Positions 37,750-50,394 are shown, counted from the stretch's first letter. The stretch: 64,000 nt of DNA from Aristolochia californica (GCA_029961685.1 JARWKL010000012.1:8026955-8090954); one strand, 5' to 3'. A program made the numbers and translations. The notes: generated by a model from the sequence alone, not told the origin.

Positions 37750-38192
37750 GAATTTAATGAGCGTTTGTTATTCTCATTAAAAGCTTTGGATCATTAGGTA
37801 ATTTCCAACATTATAATTGTTTCGAGCATGCATATCCATTTTTAAAACACGTGTAGAAGAAATCTCTTTCTTGTAAAATTCCAAGCTATTAGGGTTGAAC
37901 TAGTGGAATTTTCCAATCTTGGGTAACAAAACTTTTGTGTTCATTTGTGGTTTGTGAATAAATTTTATTTACTTACATTTTTTATTTTTTTTATTTTTTC
38001 CATACATAACCTCTAAAATTTTCAATTTGTTGTTATCAATTTGCCCTTTTTTTTATTTTTTTTACAGTAAGTAGGCGGAGCGAAAACTCAAAATTTTGAT
38101 TTAAGAAAAAAGTGTACATCTAAAATGGAGATGCACAATGCACGAATTTAGAAAGTGATAATTCCAAAGAGTGTCTGTAATTTCTAGGGATT

Positions 38193-38259
38193 ATAAGCTT
38201 TGGATCCATAGGTCATTTTCATTAAAATCTTTGGATCCATAGGTCATTTTCATCTTTAA
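38193..38259 (+). repeat. Deletion junction plus 31-bp tandem duplication
   Basis: GGGATTATAAGCT, from before the G-run, passes into AAGCTTTGGATCC, from after it, at a shared AAGCT; roughly 0.3 kb including the G-run is lost. Directly after this, CTTTGGATCCATAGGTCATT occurs at 38198 and again 31 bp later at 38229. A second slippage event therefore followed, or accompanied, the deletion. Confidence 0.82.
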
Positions 38260-40152
38260 CATGTTTCAAGCATGCATATCCATTTTTAAAACACGTGTAG
38301 AAGAATTCTCTTTCTTGTAAAATTTCAAGCTATTAGGGTTAAACTAGTGGAATTTCCCAAATTTGCATAACAAAAATTTTGTGTTCATTTGTGGTGTGTG
38401 AATAAATTGTCATTAGTTACATTTGTTATTGTTTTAATTTTTTTCCATACATAAACTCTAAAATTTACATTTTGTTGTGATCTATTTACCTTTATTTGTT
38501 TACGGCATGAAGGGAGAACGAAAACTCAAAGTTTTGATTTAAGAAAAAAGTGTACATCTAAAATGGAGATGCATAATGCACAAATGTAGAGAGATATAAT
38601 TCCAAAGAGTGTCTGTGATTTTTAAGGATTGTCAGCTCTTTTCAGTTTTTAGTTCTCAGGTTTTGCAATAGTCGGGAAAAGGGGGAGGCGGGGGATTTTT
38701 AATTTAGTGTTGACTCCCAATCAGTAAGTCATTTCTTACAATAATATTACCCGTTACGAATGAAAAATCACTTTAAAATCATCTATGTTTGTTAGGTCAG
38801 CTTTTTGTAAACAGGCAAAATAATGGCTTGTTTGGCTCGTGTAAATATCCCGCCGCACGTTCACTTCAGAATATATTGAGCGTTTGTTATTCTCATTAAA
38901 AGTTTTGGATCCATAGGTCATTTGCATCTTTAACATGTTTCAAGCATGCATATCCATTTTTAAAATACGTGTACAAGAAATCTCTTTCTTGTAAAATTCC
39001 AAGCTATTAGGGTTGAACTAGTGGAATTTCCCAATCTTGGATAACAAAACTTTTGTGTTCATTTGTGGTTTGTGAATAAATTTTCTTTACTTATTTTTTA
39101 TTTTTTTTATTTTTTTGATACATTAACTCTAAAATTTTCATTTTGTTGTTATCAATTTGCCTTTTATTTTTTATTTTTTTTTATGGAATGAAGGTCGAGC
39201 AAAAACTCAAAATTTTGATTTAAGAAAAAAGTGTACATCTAAAATGGAGATACACAATGCACGAATTTAGAAACAGATAATTCCAAAGAGTGTCTGTAAT
39301 TTTTAGGGATTGTAAGCTCTTTTTAGTTTTTATATCTCAGGTTTTGCAATCATCGGGAAAAGGGGGAGGCGGGAGATTTTTAACTCAGTGTTGACTCCCT
39401 ATCCATAAGTCATTTCTTACAAAAATATAGCCCGTTACACATGATAAATCACTTTACAATTCATCTATGATTGTTAGGTCAGCTTTTTGCAAACGGGCAA
39501 AATAATGGCTTGTTTGACTCGGGTAAATATCCCACCGCACGTTCACTAGAGAATTTAATGAGCGTATTTTATTCTCTTTAAAAGCTTTGGATTCATAGGT
39601 CATTTGCATCTTTAACAAGTTTCAAGTTTGCATATCCATTTTTAAAACACGTGTAGAAGAAATCTCTTTCTTGTAAAATTCCAAGCTATTAGGGTTGAAC
39701 TAGTGGAATTTCCCAAATTTGGATAACAAAAGTTTTGTGTTAATTTTCTGTGTGGAATAAATTTTCTTTACTTACATTTGTTATTGTTTTAAATTTTTTC
39801 CATACATAAACTCTAAAATTTTCAATTTGTTTTTACGGGATGAAGGGAGAGAAAAAACTCAAAGTTTTGATTTAAGAAAAAAGTGTACATTTAAAATGGA
39901 GACGCACAGTGCACAAATGTAGAGCGATAATTCCAAAGAATGTCTGTAATTTTTAGGGAATTTAAACTCTTTTTAGTTTTTATATCTCAGGTTTTGCAAT
40001 TGTCAGGTAAAACGGGGAGGCGTGGTATTTTTAACTGAATGTTGACTCCCAATCCGTAAGTCATTTCTTACAAAAATATAGCCCTTTACGGATGATAAAT
40101 CACTTTACAATCATCTATGATTGTTAGGTAGGCTTTTTGTAAATGGGCAAAA

Positions 40153-43100
40153 TAAAGGCTTGTTTGACTCTGGTAAATATCCCACCGCACATTCATTGAG
40201 AATTTAATGAGTGTTTGTGATTCTCTTTAAAAGCTTTGGTTCTATAGGTCATTTGCATCTTTAATATGTTTCAAGCATGCATATCCATTTTTAAAACTCG
40301 TGTAGAAGAAATCTATTTCTAGTAAAATTCCTTGCAATTAGGGTTGAACTAGTGGAATTTCTCAAACTTGGAAAACAAAACTTTTGTGTTCATTTGTGGT
40401 GTGTGAATAAATTTTATATACTTACATTTGTTATTGTTTTAATTTTTTTTTCACACAAACTCTAAAATTTTTATTTTGTTGTGATCTATTTGCCTTTTTT
40501 TGTTTACGGGATGAAGGGAGAGCGAAAACTCAAAGTTTTGATTTAAGAAAAAAGTGTACATTTAAAATGGAGATGCACAATGCACAAATGTAGAGAGATC
40601 TAATTCCAAAGAGTGTTTGTGATTTTTAAGGATTGTGAGCTCTTTTCAGTTTTTAGTTCTCACGTTTTGCAATCGTCAGGAAAAGGGGGAGGCGGGGGAT
40701 TTTTAATTGAGTGCTGACTCCCAATCCGTAAGTCATTTCTTACAATAATATAGCCCGTTACACATGATAAATCAGTTTACAATTCATCTATGATTGTTAG
40801 GTCTGCTCTTTGCGAAAGGGCAAAATAATGGCTTGTTTGACTCAGGTAAATATCCCACCACACGTTCACTTAAAAATTTAATGACCGTTTGTTATTCTCA
40901 TTAAAAGCTTTAGATCCATAGGTCATTTGCAACTTTAACATGTTTCAAGCATGCATATCCATTTTTAAAACACGTGTAGAAGAAATCTGTTTCTTGTAAA
41001 ATTCCGTGCAATTAGGGTTGAACTAGTGAAATTTCCAAAATTTGGAAAACAAAACTTTTGTGTTCATTTGTGGTGTGTGAATAAATTTTCTATACTTACA
41101 TTGGTTATTGTATTAATGTTTTTCACAAATAAACTCTAAAATTTTCATTTTGTTGTGATCTATTGTCCTTTTTTGTTTACGGGATTAAGGGAGAGCGAAA
41201 ACTAAAAGTTCTGATTTAAGAAAAAAGTGTACATCTAAAATGGAGATGCACAATGCACAAATGTAGAGAGATATAATTCCAAAGGGTGTCTGTGATTTTT
41301 AAGGATTCTAAGCACTTTTCAGTTTTTAGTTCTCAGGTTTTGCAATTGTCGGGAAAAGGGGGAGGCCGGGGATTTTTAATTGAGTCTTGACTCCCAATCC
41401 ATAAGTAATTTCTTACAACAATATAGCCCATTATGAATGAAAAATCGCTTTACAATCATCTATGATTGTTAGGTCATCTTTTTACAAACGGGCAAAATAA
41501 TGGCTCGTTTGACTCGGGTAAATATCCCACCACACGTTCACTTCAGAATTTACTGAGCGTTTGTTATTCTCATTAAAAGCTTTGGATCCAGAGGTCATTT
41601 GCATCTTTAACATGTTTCAAGCATGCATATCCATTTTAAAACACGTGTAGAAGAAATCTCTTTCTTGTAAAATTCCAAGCTATTAGGGTTGAACTAGTGG
41701 AATTTCCCAATTTTGGATAATAAAATTTTGTGTTCATTTGTGGTGTGTGAATAAATTTTCATTACTTACATTTGTTATTGTTTTAATTTTTTTCCATACA
41801 TAAACTCTAAAATTTTCATTTTGTTGTGATCTATTTACCTTTTTTTTGTTTACGGCATGAAGGGAGAACAAAAACTCAAAGTTTTGATTTAAGAAAAAAA
41901 TGTACATCTAAAATGGAGATGCACAATGCACAAATGTAGAGAGATATAATTCCAAAGAGTGTCCGTGATTTTTAAGGATTGTAGGCTCTTTTCAGTTTTT
42001 AGTTCTCAGGTTTTACAATCTCGGGAAAAGGGGGAGGCGGGGGATTTTTAATTGTGTTGACACCCAATCCGTAAGTCATTTCTTACAACAATATAGCCCG
42101 TTACGAATGAAAAATCACTTTACAATCATCTATGATTGTTAGGTCAGCTTTTTGCAAATGGGCAAAATAATGGCTTGTTTTACTCGGGTAAATATCCCGC
42201 CGCACGTTCATTTAAAAATTTAATGAGCGTTTGTTATTCTCATTAAAAGCTTTGGATTCATAGGTCATTTGCATCTTTAACATGTTTCAAGCATGCATAT
42301 CAATTTTTAAAACACATGTAGACGAAATCTCTTTCTTGTAAAATTCCATGCTATTAGGGTTGAACTAGTGGAATTTCCTAATCTTGGATAACAAAACTTT
42401 TTTGTTCATTTGTGGTTTGTGAATAAATTTTATTTACTTGCATTTTTTATTTTTAAAATTTTTTGCATACATAAACTCTAAAATTTTCATTTTTTTGATA
42501 TCAATTTGCTTTTTTTTTTTCTGGTTTGAAAGGGGAGCGAAAACTTAAAATTTTGAATTGGGAAAAAAGTGTAAATCTAAAATGGAGATGCACAATGCAC
42601 AAATTTAGAAAGAGATAATTCCAAAGAGTGTCTGTAATTTTTAGGGATTGTAAGCTCTTTTAGTTTTTAAATCTCAGGTTTTGCGATCGTCGGGAAAAAA
42701 GGGAGGCGTGGAATTTTTTTCTAATTTTTGACTCCCTATCCATAAGTCATTTCTTACAAAAATATAGCCCGTTACACATGATAAATCACTTTACAATTCA
42801 TCTATGATTGTTAGGTCAGTTTTTTCCAAACGGGCAAAATAATGGCTTGTTTGACTCGAGTAAATATCCCACCGCACGTGCACTATTGAATCTAATGAGC
42901 GTATGTTATTCTCTTTAAAAGTTTTGGATTCATAGGTCATTTGCATCTTTAACATGTTTCAAGCTTGCATATCTATTTTTAAAACACGTGTAGAAGAAAT
43001 CTTTTTCTTGTAAAATTCCAAGCTATTAGGGTTGAACTAGTGGAATTTCCGAAACTTGGATAACAAAAGTTTTGTGTTAATTTTTGGTGTGTGAATAAAT

Positions 43101-44735
43101 TTTACTTACTTAAATTTGTTATTGTTTTAAAATTTTTCCATACTTAAACTGTAAAATTTTCATTTTGCTGTGGTCTATTTGCCTTTTTTTGTTTACGGGA
43201 TGAAGGGAGATAGAAAACTCAAAGTTTTGATTTAAGAAAAAAGTGTACATTTAAAATGGAGACGCACAGTGCACAAATGTAGAGAGAGATAATTTCAAAG
43301 AGTGTCTGTAATTTTTAGGGAATTTAAGCTCTTTTTAGTTTTTATATCTCAGGTTTTGCAATCGTCGGGAAAAGGGGGAGGCGGGGTGTTTTTAACAGAG
43401 TGTTGACTCCCAATCCGTAAGTCATTTCTTACAAAAATATAGCCCGTTACGGATGATATATCACTCTATAATCATCTATGATTGTAAGGTTAGCTTTTTG
43501 TAACAGGCAAAATAAAGGCTTGTTTGACTCGAGTAAATATCCCACCGCACGTTCATTGAGAATTTAATGAGCGTTTGTTATTCTCTTTAAAAGCTTTGGA
43601 TCCATAGGTCATTTGCATCTTTAACATGTTTCAAGCATGCATATCCATTTTTAAAAGACGTGTAGAAGAATTCTCTTTCTTGTAAAATTTCAAGCTATTT
43701 GGGTTTAACTAGTGGAATTGCCCAAACTTGGATAACAAAAATTTTGTGTTCATTTGCGGTGTGTGAATAAATTTTCATTACTTAAATTTGTTATTGTTTT
43801 AAATTTTTCCATACATAAACTCTAAAATTTACATTTTGTTGTGACCTATTTACCTTTTTTTGTTTACAGCATGAAGGGAGAATGAAAACTGAAAGTTTTG
43901 ATTTAAGAAAAAAGTGTACATCTAGAATGGAGATGCACAATGCACAAATGTAGAGAGATATAATTCCAAAGAGTGTCTGCTATTTTTAAGGATTGTGAGC
44001 TCTTTTCAGTTTTTAGTTCTCAGGTTTTGCAATCGTCTGGAAAAGGGGGAGGCGGGGGATTTTTAATTGAGTGTTGACTCCCAATCCGTAAGTCATTTCT
44101 TACCATAATATAGCCCATGACGAATGAAAAATCGATTTACAATCATCTATGATTGTTAGGTCAGCTTTTTGCAAACGGGTAAAATAATGGCTTGTTTGAC
44201 TCGGGTAAATATCCCGCCGCACGTTCACTTCAGAATTTAATGAGCGTTTGTTATTCTCATTAAAAGCTTTGGATCCATAGGCCATTTGCATCTTTAACAT
44301 GTTTCAAGCATGCATATGCATTTTTAAAACAAATGTAGAAGAAAATTTCTTTCTTGTAAAATTCCAAGCTATTAGGGTTGAACTTGTGGAATTTCCCAAT
44401 CTTGGATAACAAAATTTTGTGTTCATTTGTGGTGTGTGAATAAATTTTCATTACTTACATTTTTTATTGTTTTAATTTTATTCCATACATAAACTCAAAA
44501 ATTTACATTTTGTTGTGATCTATTTCCCTTTTTTTGTTTACGGCATGAAGGGAGAACGAAAACTCAAAGTTTTGATTTAAGAAAAGAGTGTACATCTAAA
44601 ATGGAGAAGCACAATGCACAAATGTAGAGAGATATAATTCCAAAGAGTGTCCGTGATTTTTAAGGATTGTAAGCCCTTTTCAGTTTTTAGTTCTTAGGTT
44701 TTGCAATCGTCGGGAAAAGGGGGAGGCGGGGGATT
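40153..44735. repeat. Block A', downstream copy of 1-5250
   Basis: G-runs lie at 40685, 41358, 42030, 42701 and 43374, matching 533, 1205, 1878, 2547 and 3221 at offsets of 40152-40154 bp. From about 43.63 kb the offset becomes 39480 (44045 matches 4563, and 44719 matches 5239), so the monomer at 3480-4150 is missing here. Shared private variants include TGTGATTCTC near 40216, GCGAAAGGGC near 40812, GAGGCCGGGG at 41362, TTTTTTCTAATTTTTGAC near 42715 and AAAAGACGTG near 43654. Divergence is a few percent by eye. No gene is seen. Confidence 0.9.
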
Positions 44736-44813
44736 TTTAATTGAGTGTTGACTCCCATTCCGTAAGTGATTTCTTACAATAATATAACCCGTTACGAATG
44801 AAAAATCACTTTA

Positions 44814-44829
44814 CAATCATCTATGATTG
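44814..44829. repeat. 16-bp perfect dyad, once per monomer
   Basis: CAATCATCTATGATTG consists of 7-bp inverted arms (CAATCAT and ATGATTG) around a CT centre, about 95 bp after the G-run. The same sequence lies at the same position in most type I, II and III monomers. Type IV monomers carry an extra T (CAATTCATCTATGATTG), which breaks the symmetry. Protein binding is possible but not shown. Confidence 0.85.
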
Positions 44830-46351
44830 TTAGGTCAGCTTTTTGCAAACGGGCAAAATAATGGCTTGTTTGACTCGGGTAAATATCCCACCGCACATTC
44901 ACTTCAGAATTTAAAGAGCGTTTGTTATTCTCATTAAAAGCTTTGGATCCATAGGCCATTTGCATCTTTAACATGTTTCAAGCATGCATATCCATTTTTA
45001 AAACACCTGTAGAAGAAATCTCTTTATTGTAAAATTCCAAGCTATTAGGGTTGAACTAGTTGAATTTCCCAATCTTGGATAACAAAATTTTGAGTTCATT
45101 TGTGGTGTGTGAATAAATTTTCATTATTTACATTTGTTATTGTTTTAATTTTTTTCCTTACATAAACTCTAAAATTTTCATTTTGTTGTGATCTATTTAC
45201 CTTTTTTTTGTTTACGGCATGAAGGGAGAACGAAAACTCAAAGTTTTGATTTAAGAAAAAAGTGTACATCTAAAATGGAATGCACAATGCACAATTGTAG
45301 AGAGATATAATTCCAAAGGGTGTCCATGATTTTTAAGGATTGTAAGCTCTTTTATGTTTTTAGTTCTCAGGTTTTGCAATCGTCGGGAAAAGGGGGAGGT
45401 GGGGGATTTTTAACTGAGTGTTGACTCCCAATCCGTAAGTCATTTCTTACAATAATATAACCCGTTACGATTGAAAAATCACTTTACAATCATCTATGAT
45501 TGTTAGGTCAGCATTTGGCAAACGGGCAAATTGATGGCTTGTTTGACTCTGGTAAATATCCCACCGCACGTTCATTGAGAATTTAATGAGAGTTTGTTAT
45601 TCTCTTTAAAAGCTTCGGATCCATAGGTCATTAGCATCTTTAACATGTTTCAAGCGTGCATATCCATTTTTAAAACACATGTAGAAGAAATCTCTTTCTT
45701 GTAAAATTCCATGCAATTAGGTTTGAACTAGTGGTATTTCCCAAACTTGGAAAACAAAACTTTTGTGTTCATTTGTGGTGTGTGAATAAATTTTTTATAC
45801 TTACATTTGTTATTGTTTTAATTTTTTTTCACACATAAACTCTAAAAGTTTTCATTTTGTTGTGATCTATTTGCCTTTTTTTGATTACGGGATGAAGGGA
45901 GAGCGAAAACTCAAAGTTTTGATTTAAGAAAAAAGTGTACATCTAAAATGGAGATGAACAATGCACAAATGTAGAGAGATATAATTCCAAAGAGTGTGTC
46001 CTTGATTTTTAAGGATTGTAAGCTCTTTTCAGTGTTTAGTTCTCAGGTATTGCAATCGTCGGGAAAAGGGGGAGGCGGAGGATTTTTAATTGAGTGTTGT
46101 CTCTCAATCCGTAAGTCATTTCTTACAATAATATAGCACGTTACGAATGAAAAATCACTTTACAATCTTCTATGATTTTTTGGTCAGCTTTTTGCAAACG
46201 GGAAAAATAATGGCTTGGTTTACTCGGGTAAATATCCCGCCGCACGTTCACTTAAGAATTTAATTAGCGTTTCTTATTCTCATTAAAAGATTTGGATCCA
46301 CAGGTCATTTGCATCTTTAACATGTTTCAAGCATGCATATCCATTTTTAAA

Positions 46352-46359
46352 ACACGTGT
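46352..46359. repeat. ACACGTGT palindrome, once per monomer
   Basis: ACACGTGT is an 8-bp palindrome with a CACGTG core. It lies about 290 bp after the G-run in the great majority of monomers. CACGTG is the E-box/G-box core bound by bHLH and plant bZIP proteins, and it contains a CpG. Decayed copies often read ACACATGT or ACAAGTGT. A function here is not established. Confidence 0.8.
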
Positions 46360-46750
46360 AGAAGAATTCTCTTTCTTGTAAAATTTCAAGCTATTGGGTT
46401 GAACTAGTGGAATTGCCCAAACTTGGATAACAAAATTTTTGTGTTCATTTGTGGTGTGTGAATAAATTTTCATTACTTGAATTTGTTATTGTTTTAATTT
46501 TTTTCCATTCATAAACTCTAAAATTTACATTTTATTGTGACCTATTTACCTTTTTTTGTTTACGGCATGAAGGGAGAACGAAAACTCAAAGTTTTGATTT
46601 AAGAAAAAAAGTGTACATCTAAAATGGAGATGCACAACGCACAAATATAGAGAGATATAATTCCATAGATTGTCTGTGATTTTTACGGATTGTGAGCTCT
46701 TTTCAGTTTTTAGTTCTCAGGTTTTGCAATTGTCGGTAAAAGGGGGAGGC

Positions 46751-49700
46751 GGGGGATTTTTAATTGAGTGTTGACTCCCAATCCGTAAGTCATTTCTTAC
46801 CATAATATAGCCCATCACGAATGAAAAATCGCTTTACAATCATCTATGATTGTTAGGTCAGCTTTTTGCAAACGGGCAAAATAATGGCTTGTTTGACTCG
46901 GGTAAATATCCCGCCGCACGTTCACTTAAGAATTTAATGAGCGTTTATTATTCTCATTAAAAGCTTTGGATCCATAGGTCATTTGCATCTTTAACATTTT
47001 TCAAGCATGCATATCCATTTTTAAAACACGTGTAGAAGAAATCTCTTTCTTGTAAAATTCCAAGCTATTAGGGTTGAACTAGTGGAATTTCCCAATCTTG
47101 GATAATAAAATTTTGTGTTCATTTGTGGTGTGTGAATAAATTTTCTATACTTAAATTTGTTATTGTTTTAATTTTTTTCCATACATAAACTCTAAAATTT
47201 ACATTTTGTTGTGACCTATTTACCTTTTTTTTTTTACGGCGTGAAGGGAGAACGAAAACTCAAAGTTTTGATTTTAGAAAAAAGTGTACATATAAAATGG
47301 AGATGCAAAATGCATAAATGTACAGAGATATAATTCCAAAGAGTGTCTGTGATTTTTAGGGATTGTGAGCTCTTTTCAGTTTTTTGTTCTCAGGTTTTGC
47401 AATCATCACGAAAAGGGGGAGGCGGGGGATTTTTAATTGAGTGTTAACTCCCAATCCATAAGTCATTTCTTACTATAATATAGCCCATTACGAATGAAAA
47501 ATCTCTTTACAATAATCTATGATTGTTAGGTCAGCTTTTTGCAAACGGGCAAAATAATGGCTTGTTTGACTCTGGTAAATATCCCGCCGCACGTTCACTT
47601 CAGAATTTAATGAGCATTTGTTATTCTCATTAAAAGCTTTGGATCCATAGGTCATTTGCACCTTTAACATGTTTCAAGCATGCATATCCATTTTTAAAAC
47701 ACGTGTTGAAGAAATCTCTTTCTTGTAAAATTCCATGCTATTAGGGTTGAACTAGTGGAATTTCTGAATCTTGGATAACAAAATTTTGTGTTCATTTTTG
47801 GTGTGTGAATAAATTTTCATTACTTACATTTGTTATTGTTTTAATTTTTTTCCATACATAAACTCTAAAATTTACATTTTGTTGTGATCTATTTACCTTT
47901 TTTTTTGTTTATGGCATAAAGGGAGAACGAAAACTCAAAGTTTTGATTTAAGAAAAAAGTGAGCATCTAAAATGGAGATGCACAATGCAAAAATGTAGAG
48001 AGATATAATTCCAATGAGTGTCCGTGATTTTTAATGATTGTAAGCTCTTTTCAGTTTTTAGTTCTCAGGTTTTGCAATCGTCGGGAAAAGGGGGAGGCGG
48101 GGGATTTTTAATTCAGTGTTGACTCCCAATCCATAAGTCATTTCCTAAAATAATATAACCCGTTACGAATGATAAATCACATTACAATCATCTATGATTG
48201 TTAGGTCAGCTTTTTGCAAACGGGCAAAATGATGGCTTGTTTGACTCTGGTAAATATCTCACCGCACGTTCATTGAAAATTTAATGAGCGTTTGTTATTC
48301 TCTTTAAAAGCTTTGGATCCATAGGTCATTTGCATCTTTAACAGGTTTCAAGCATGCATATCCATTTTCAAAACACGTGTAGTAGAAATCTCTTTGTTGT
48401 AAAATTCTACGCAATTAGGGTTTAACTAGTGGAATTTCTCAAACTTGGAAAACAAAACTTTTGTGTTCATTTGTGGTGTGTGAATAAATTTTCTATACTT
48501 ACATTTGTTATTGTTTTTATTTTTTTTCAAACATAAACTCTAAACTTTTCATTTTGTTGTGATCTATTTGCCATTTTTTGTTTACGGTATGAAGGGAGAG
48601 CGAAAACTCAAAGCTTTGATTTAAGAAAAAAGTGTAGATCTAAAATGGAGATGCACAATGCACAAATGTAGGGAGAGATAATTCCAAAGAGTGTTTGTAA
48701 TTTTTAAGGATTGTAAGATCTTTTTAGTTTTTATATCTCAGGTTTTGCAATCGTCGGGAAAAGGGGGAGGCGGGGTATTTTTACCTGACTGTTGACTCCA
48801 AATCCGTTTGTCATTTCTTACAAAAATATAGCCCGTTACTCATGATAAATCACATTACAATCATCTATGATTGTTAGGTCAGCTTTTTGCAAACGGGCAA
48901 AATAATGGCTCGTTTGACTCAGGTGAATATCCCGCTGCACGTTCACTTCAGAATTTAATGAGCGTTTGTTATTCTAATTAAAAATTTTCGATCCATAGGC
49001 CATTTGCATCTTTAACATGTTTCAAGCATGCATATCCATTTTTAAAACGCGTGTAGGAGAAATCTCTTTCTTGTAAAATTCCAAGCTATTAGGGTTGAAC
49101 TAGTGGAATTTCCCAATCTTGGATAACAAAATTTTGTGTTCATTTGTGGTGTCTGAATAAATTTTCATTACTTACATTTTTTATTTTTTTAATTTTTTTC
49201 CTTTCATAAACTCTAAAATTTTCTTTTTGTTGTAATCTATTTACCTTTTTTTTGTTTACGGCATGAAGGGAGAACGAAAACTCAAATTTTTGATTTAAGA
49301 AAAAAGTGTACATCTTAAATGTAGATGCACAATGCACAAATATAGAGAGATATAATTCCAAAGAGTGTCCATGATTTTTAAGGATTGTAAGCTCTTTTCA
49401 GTTTTTAGTTCTCAGGTTTTGCAATCGTCGGGAAAAGGGGGAGGCGGGGGATTTTTAATTGAGTGTTGACTCCCAATCCGTAAGTCATTTCTTACAATAA
49501 TATAACCCGTTATGAATGAAAAATCACTTTTCAATCATCTATGATTGTTAAGTCAACATTTTGCAAACGGGCAAACTGATGCCATGTTTGACTCTGGCAA
49601 ATATCCCACTGCACGTCTATTGAGAATTTAATGAGCGTTTGTTATGGTCTTTAAAAGCTTTGGATCCATAGGTCATTTGCATCATTAACGTGTTTCAAGC

Positions 49701-50394
49701 ATGTATATCCATTTTTAAAACACGTGTAGAAGAAATCTCTTTCATGTAAAGTTCCATGCAATTAGGGTTGAACTAGTGGAATTTCCCAAACTTGGAAAAT
49801 AAAACTTTTGTGTTCATTTGTGGTGTGTGAATAAATTTTTTATACTTACATTTGTTATTCTTTTAATTTTTTTTCACACATAAACTCTAAAATTTTCATT
49901 TTGTTGTGATCTATTTGCCATTTTTTGTTTACGGGATGAAGGGAGAGCGGAAACTCAAAGTTTTGATTTAATAAAAAAGTGTACATCTAAAATGGAGATG
50001 AACAATGCACAAATGTAGAGAGATACAATTCCAAAGAGTGTCCTTGATTTTTAAGGATTGTAACCTCTTTTCAGTTTTTGGTTCTCAGGTATTGCAATCG
50101 TCGGGAAAAGGGGGAGGCGGAGGATTTTTAATTGGGTGTTGACTCCCAATCTGTAAGTCATTTCTTACAATAATATAGCACGTTACGTATGAAAAATCAC
50201 TTTACAATCATCTATGATTGTTAGGTCAGCTTTTTGCAAACGGGCAAAATAATGGCTTGTTTGACTCGGGTAAATATCCCGCCGCACGTTCACTTCAGAA
50301 TTTAATGCGCGTTTGTTATTCTCATTAAAAGCTTTGGATCCATAGGCCATTTTCATCTTTAACATGTTTCAAGCATGCATATCCATTTTTAAAA
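46751..50394. repeat. Single copy of the 5.39-kb region, unexpanded
   Basis: G-runs lie at 46742, 47415, 48090, 48763, 49437 and 50110, matching 5239, 5911, 6586, 7258, 7931 and 8603 at offsets of 41503-41507 bp. Only one ACGTATG monomer is present, and the eight-monomer duplication seen upstream is absent. This copy therefore shows the probable ancestral arrangement of the region: CCCATCACGAATG monomer through ACGTATG monomer, then the type III run. No gene is seen. Confidence 0.88.

Larger units (their letters stand above)
35431..40152. repeat. Disordered array block with nested deletions
   Basis: G-runs lie at 35952 (I), 36627 (II), 37311 (I), 38681 (III), 39362 (IV) and 40014 (I). The 1370-bp gap between 37311 and 38681 holds two monomers that both lost their G-run through separate deletions. 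A 22-bp direct repeat at 37031 and 37077 and a 31-bp tandem duplication near 38198-38259 are also private to this stretch. A loss of about 20 bp near 39828, between two ATTTG copies, makes the spacing before 40014 only 652 bp. This block separates the two halves of the 17-18 kb duplication. No gene is seen. Confidence 0.85.
44736..46750. repeat. Three monomers absent from the upstream copy
   Basis: The G-runs at 45392 and 46068, plus the approach to 46742, form about 2.0 kb (three monomers) that interrupts the match with the window start: the offset is 39480 before and 41504 after. Its closest relatives by shared variants are inside the window, at 7.9-8.7 and 49.4-50.2 kb (GGGCAAATTGATG, TGTCCTTGATT and GCACGTTACG). 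These monomers look like an older duplication of that neighbourhood that was kept here. No gene is seen. Confidence 0.75.
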
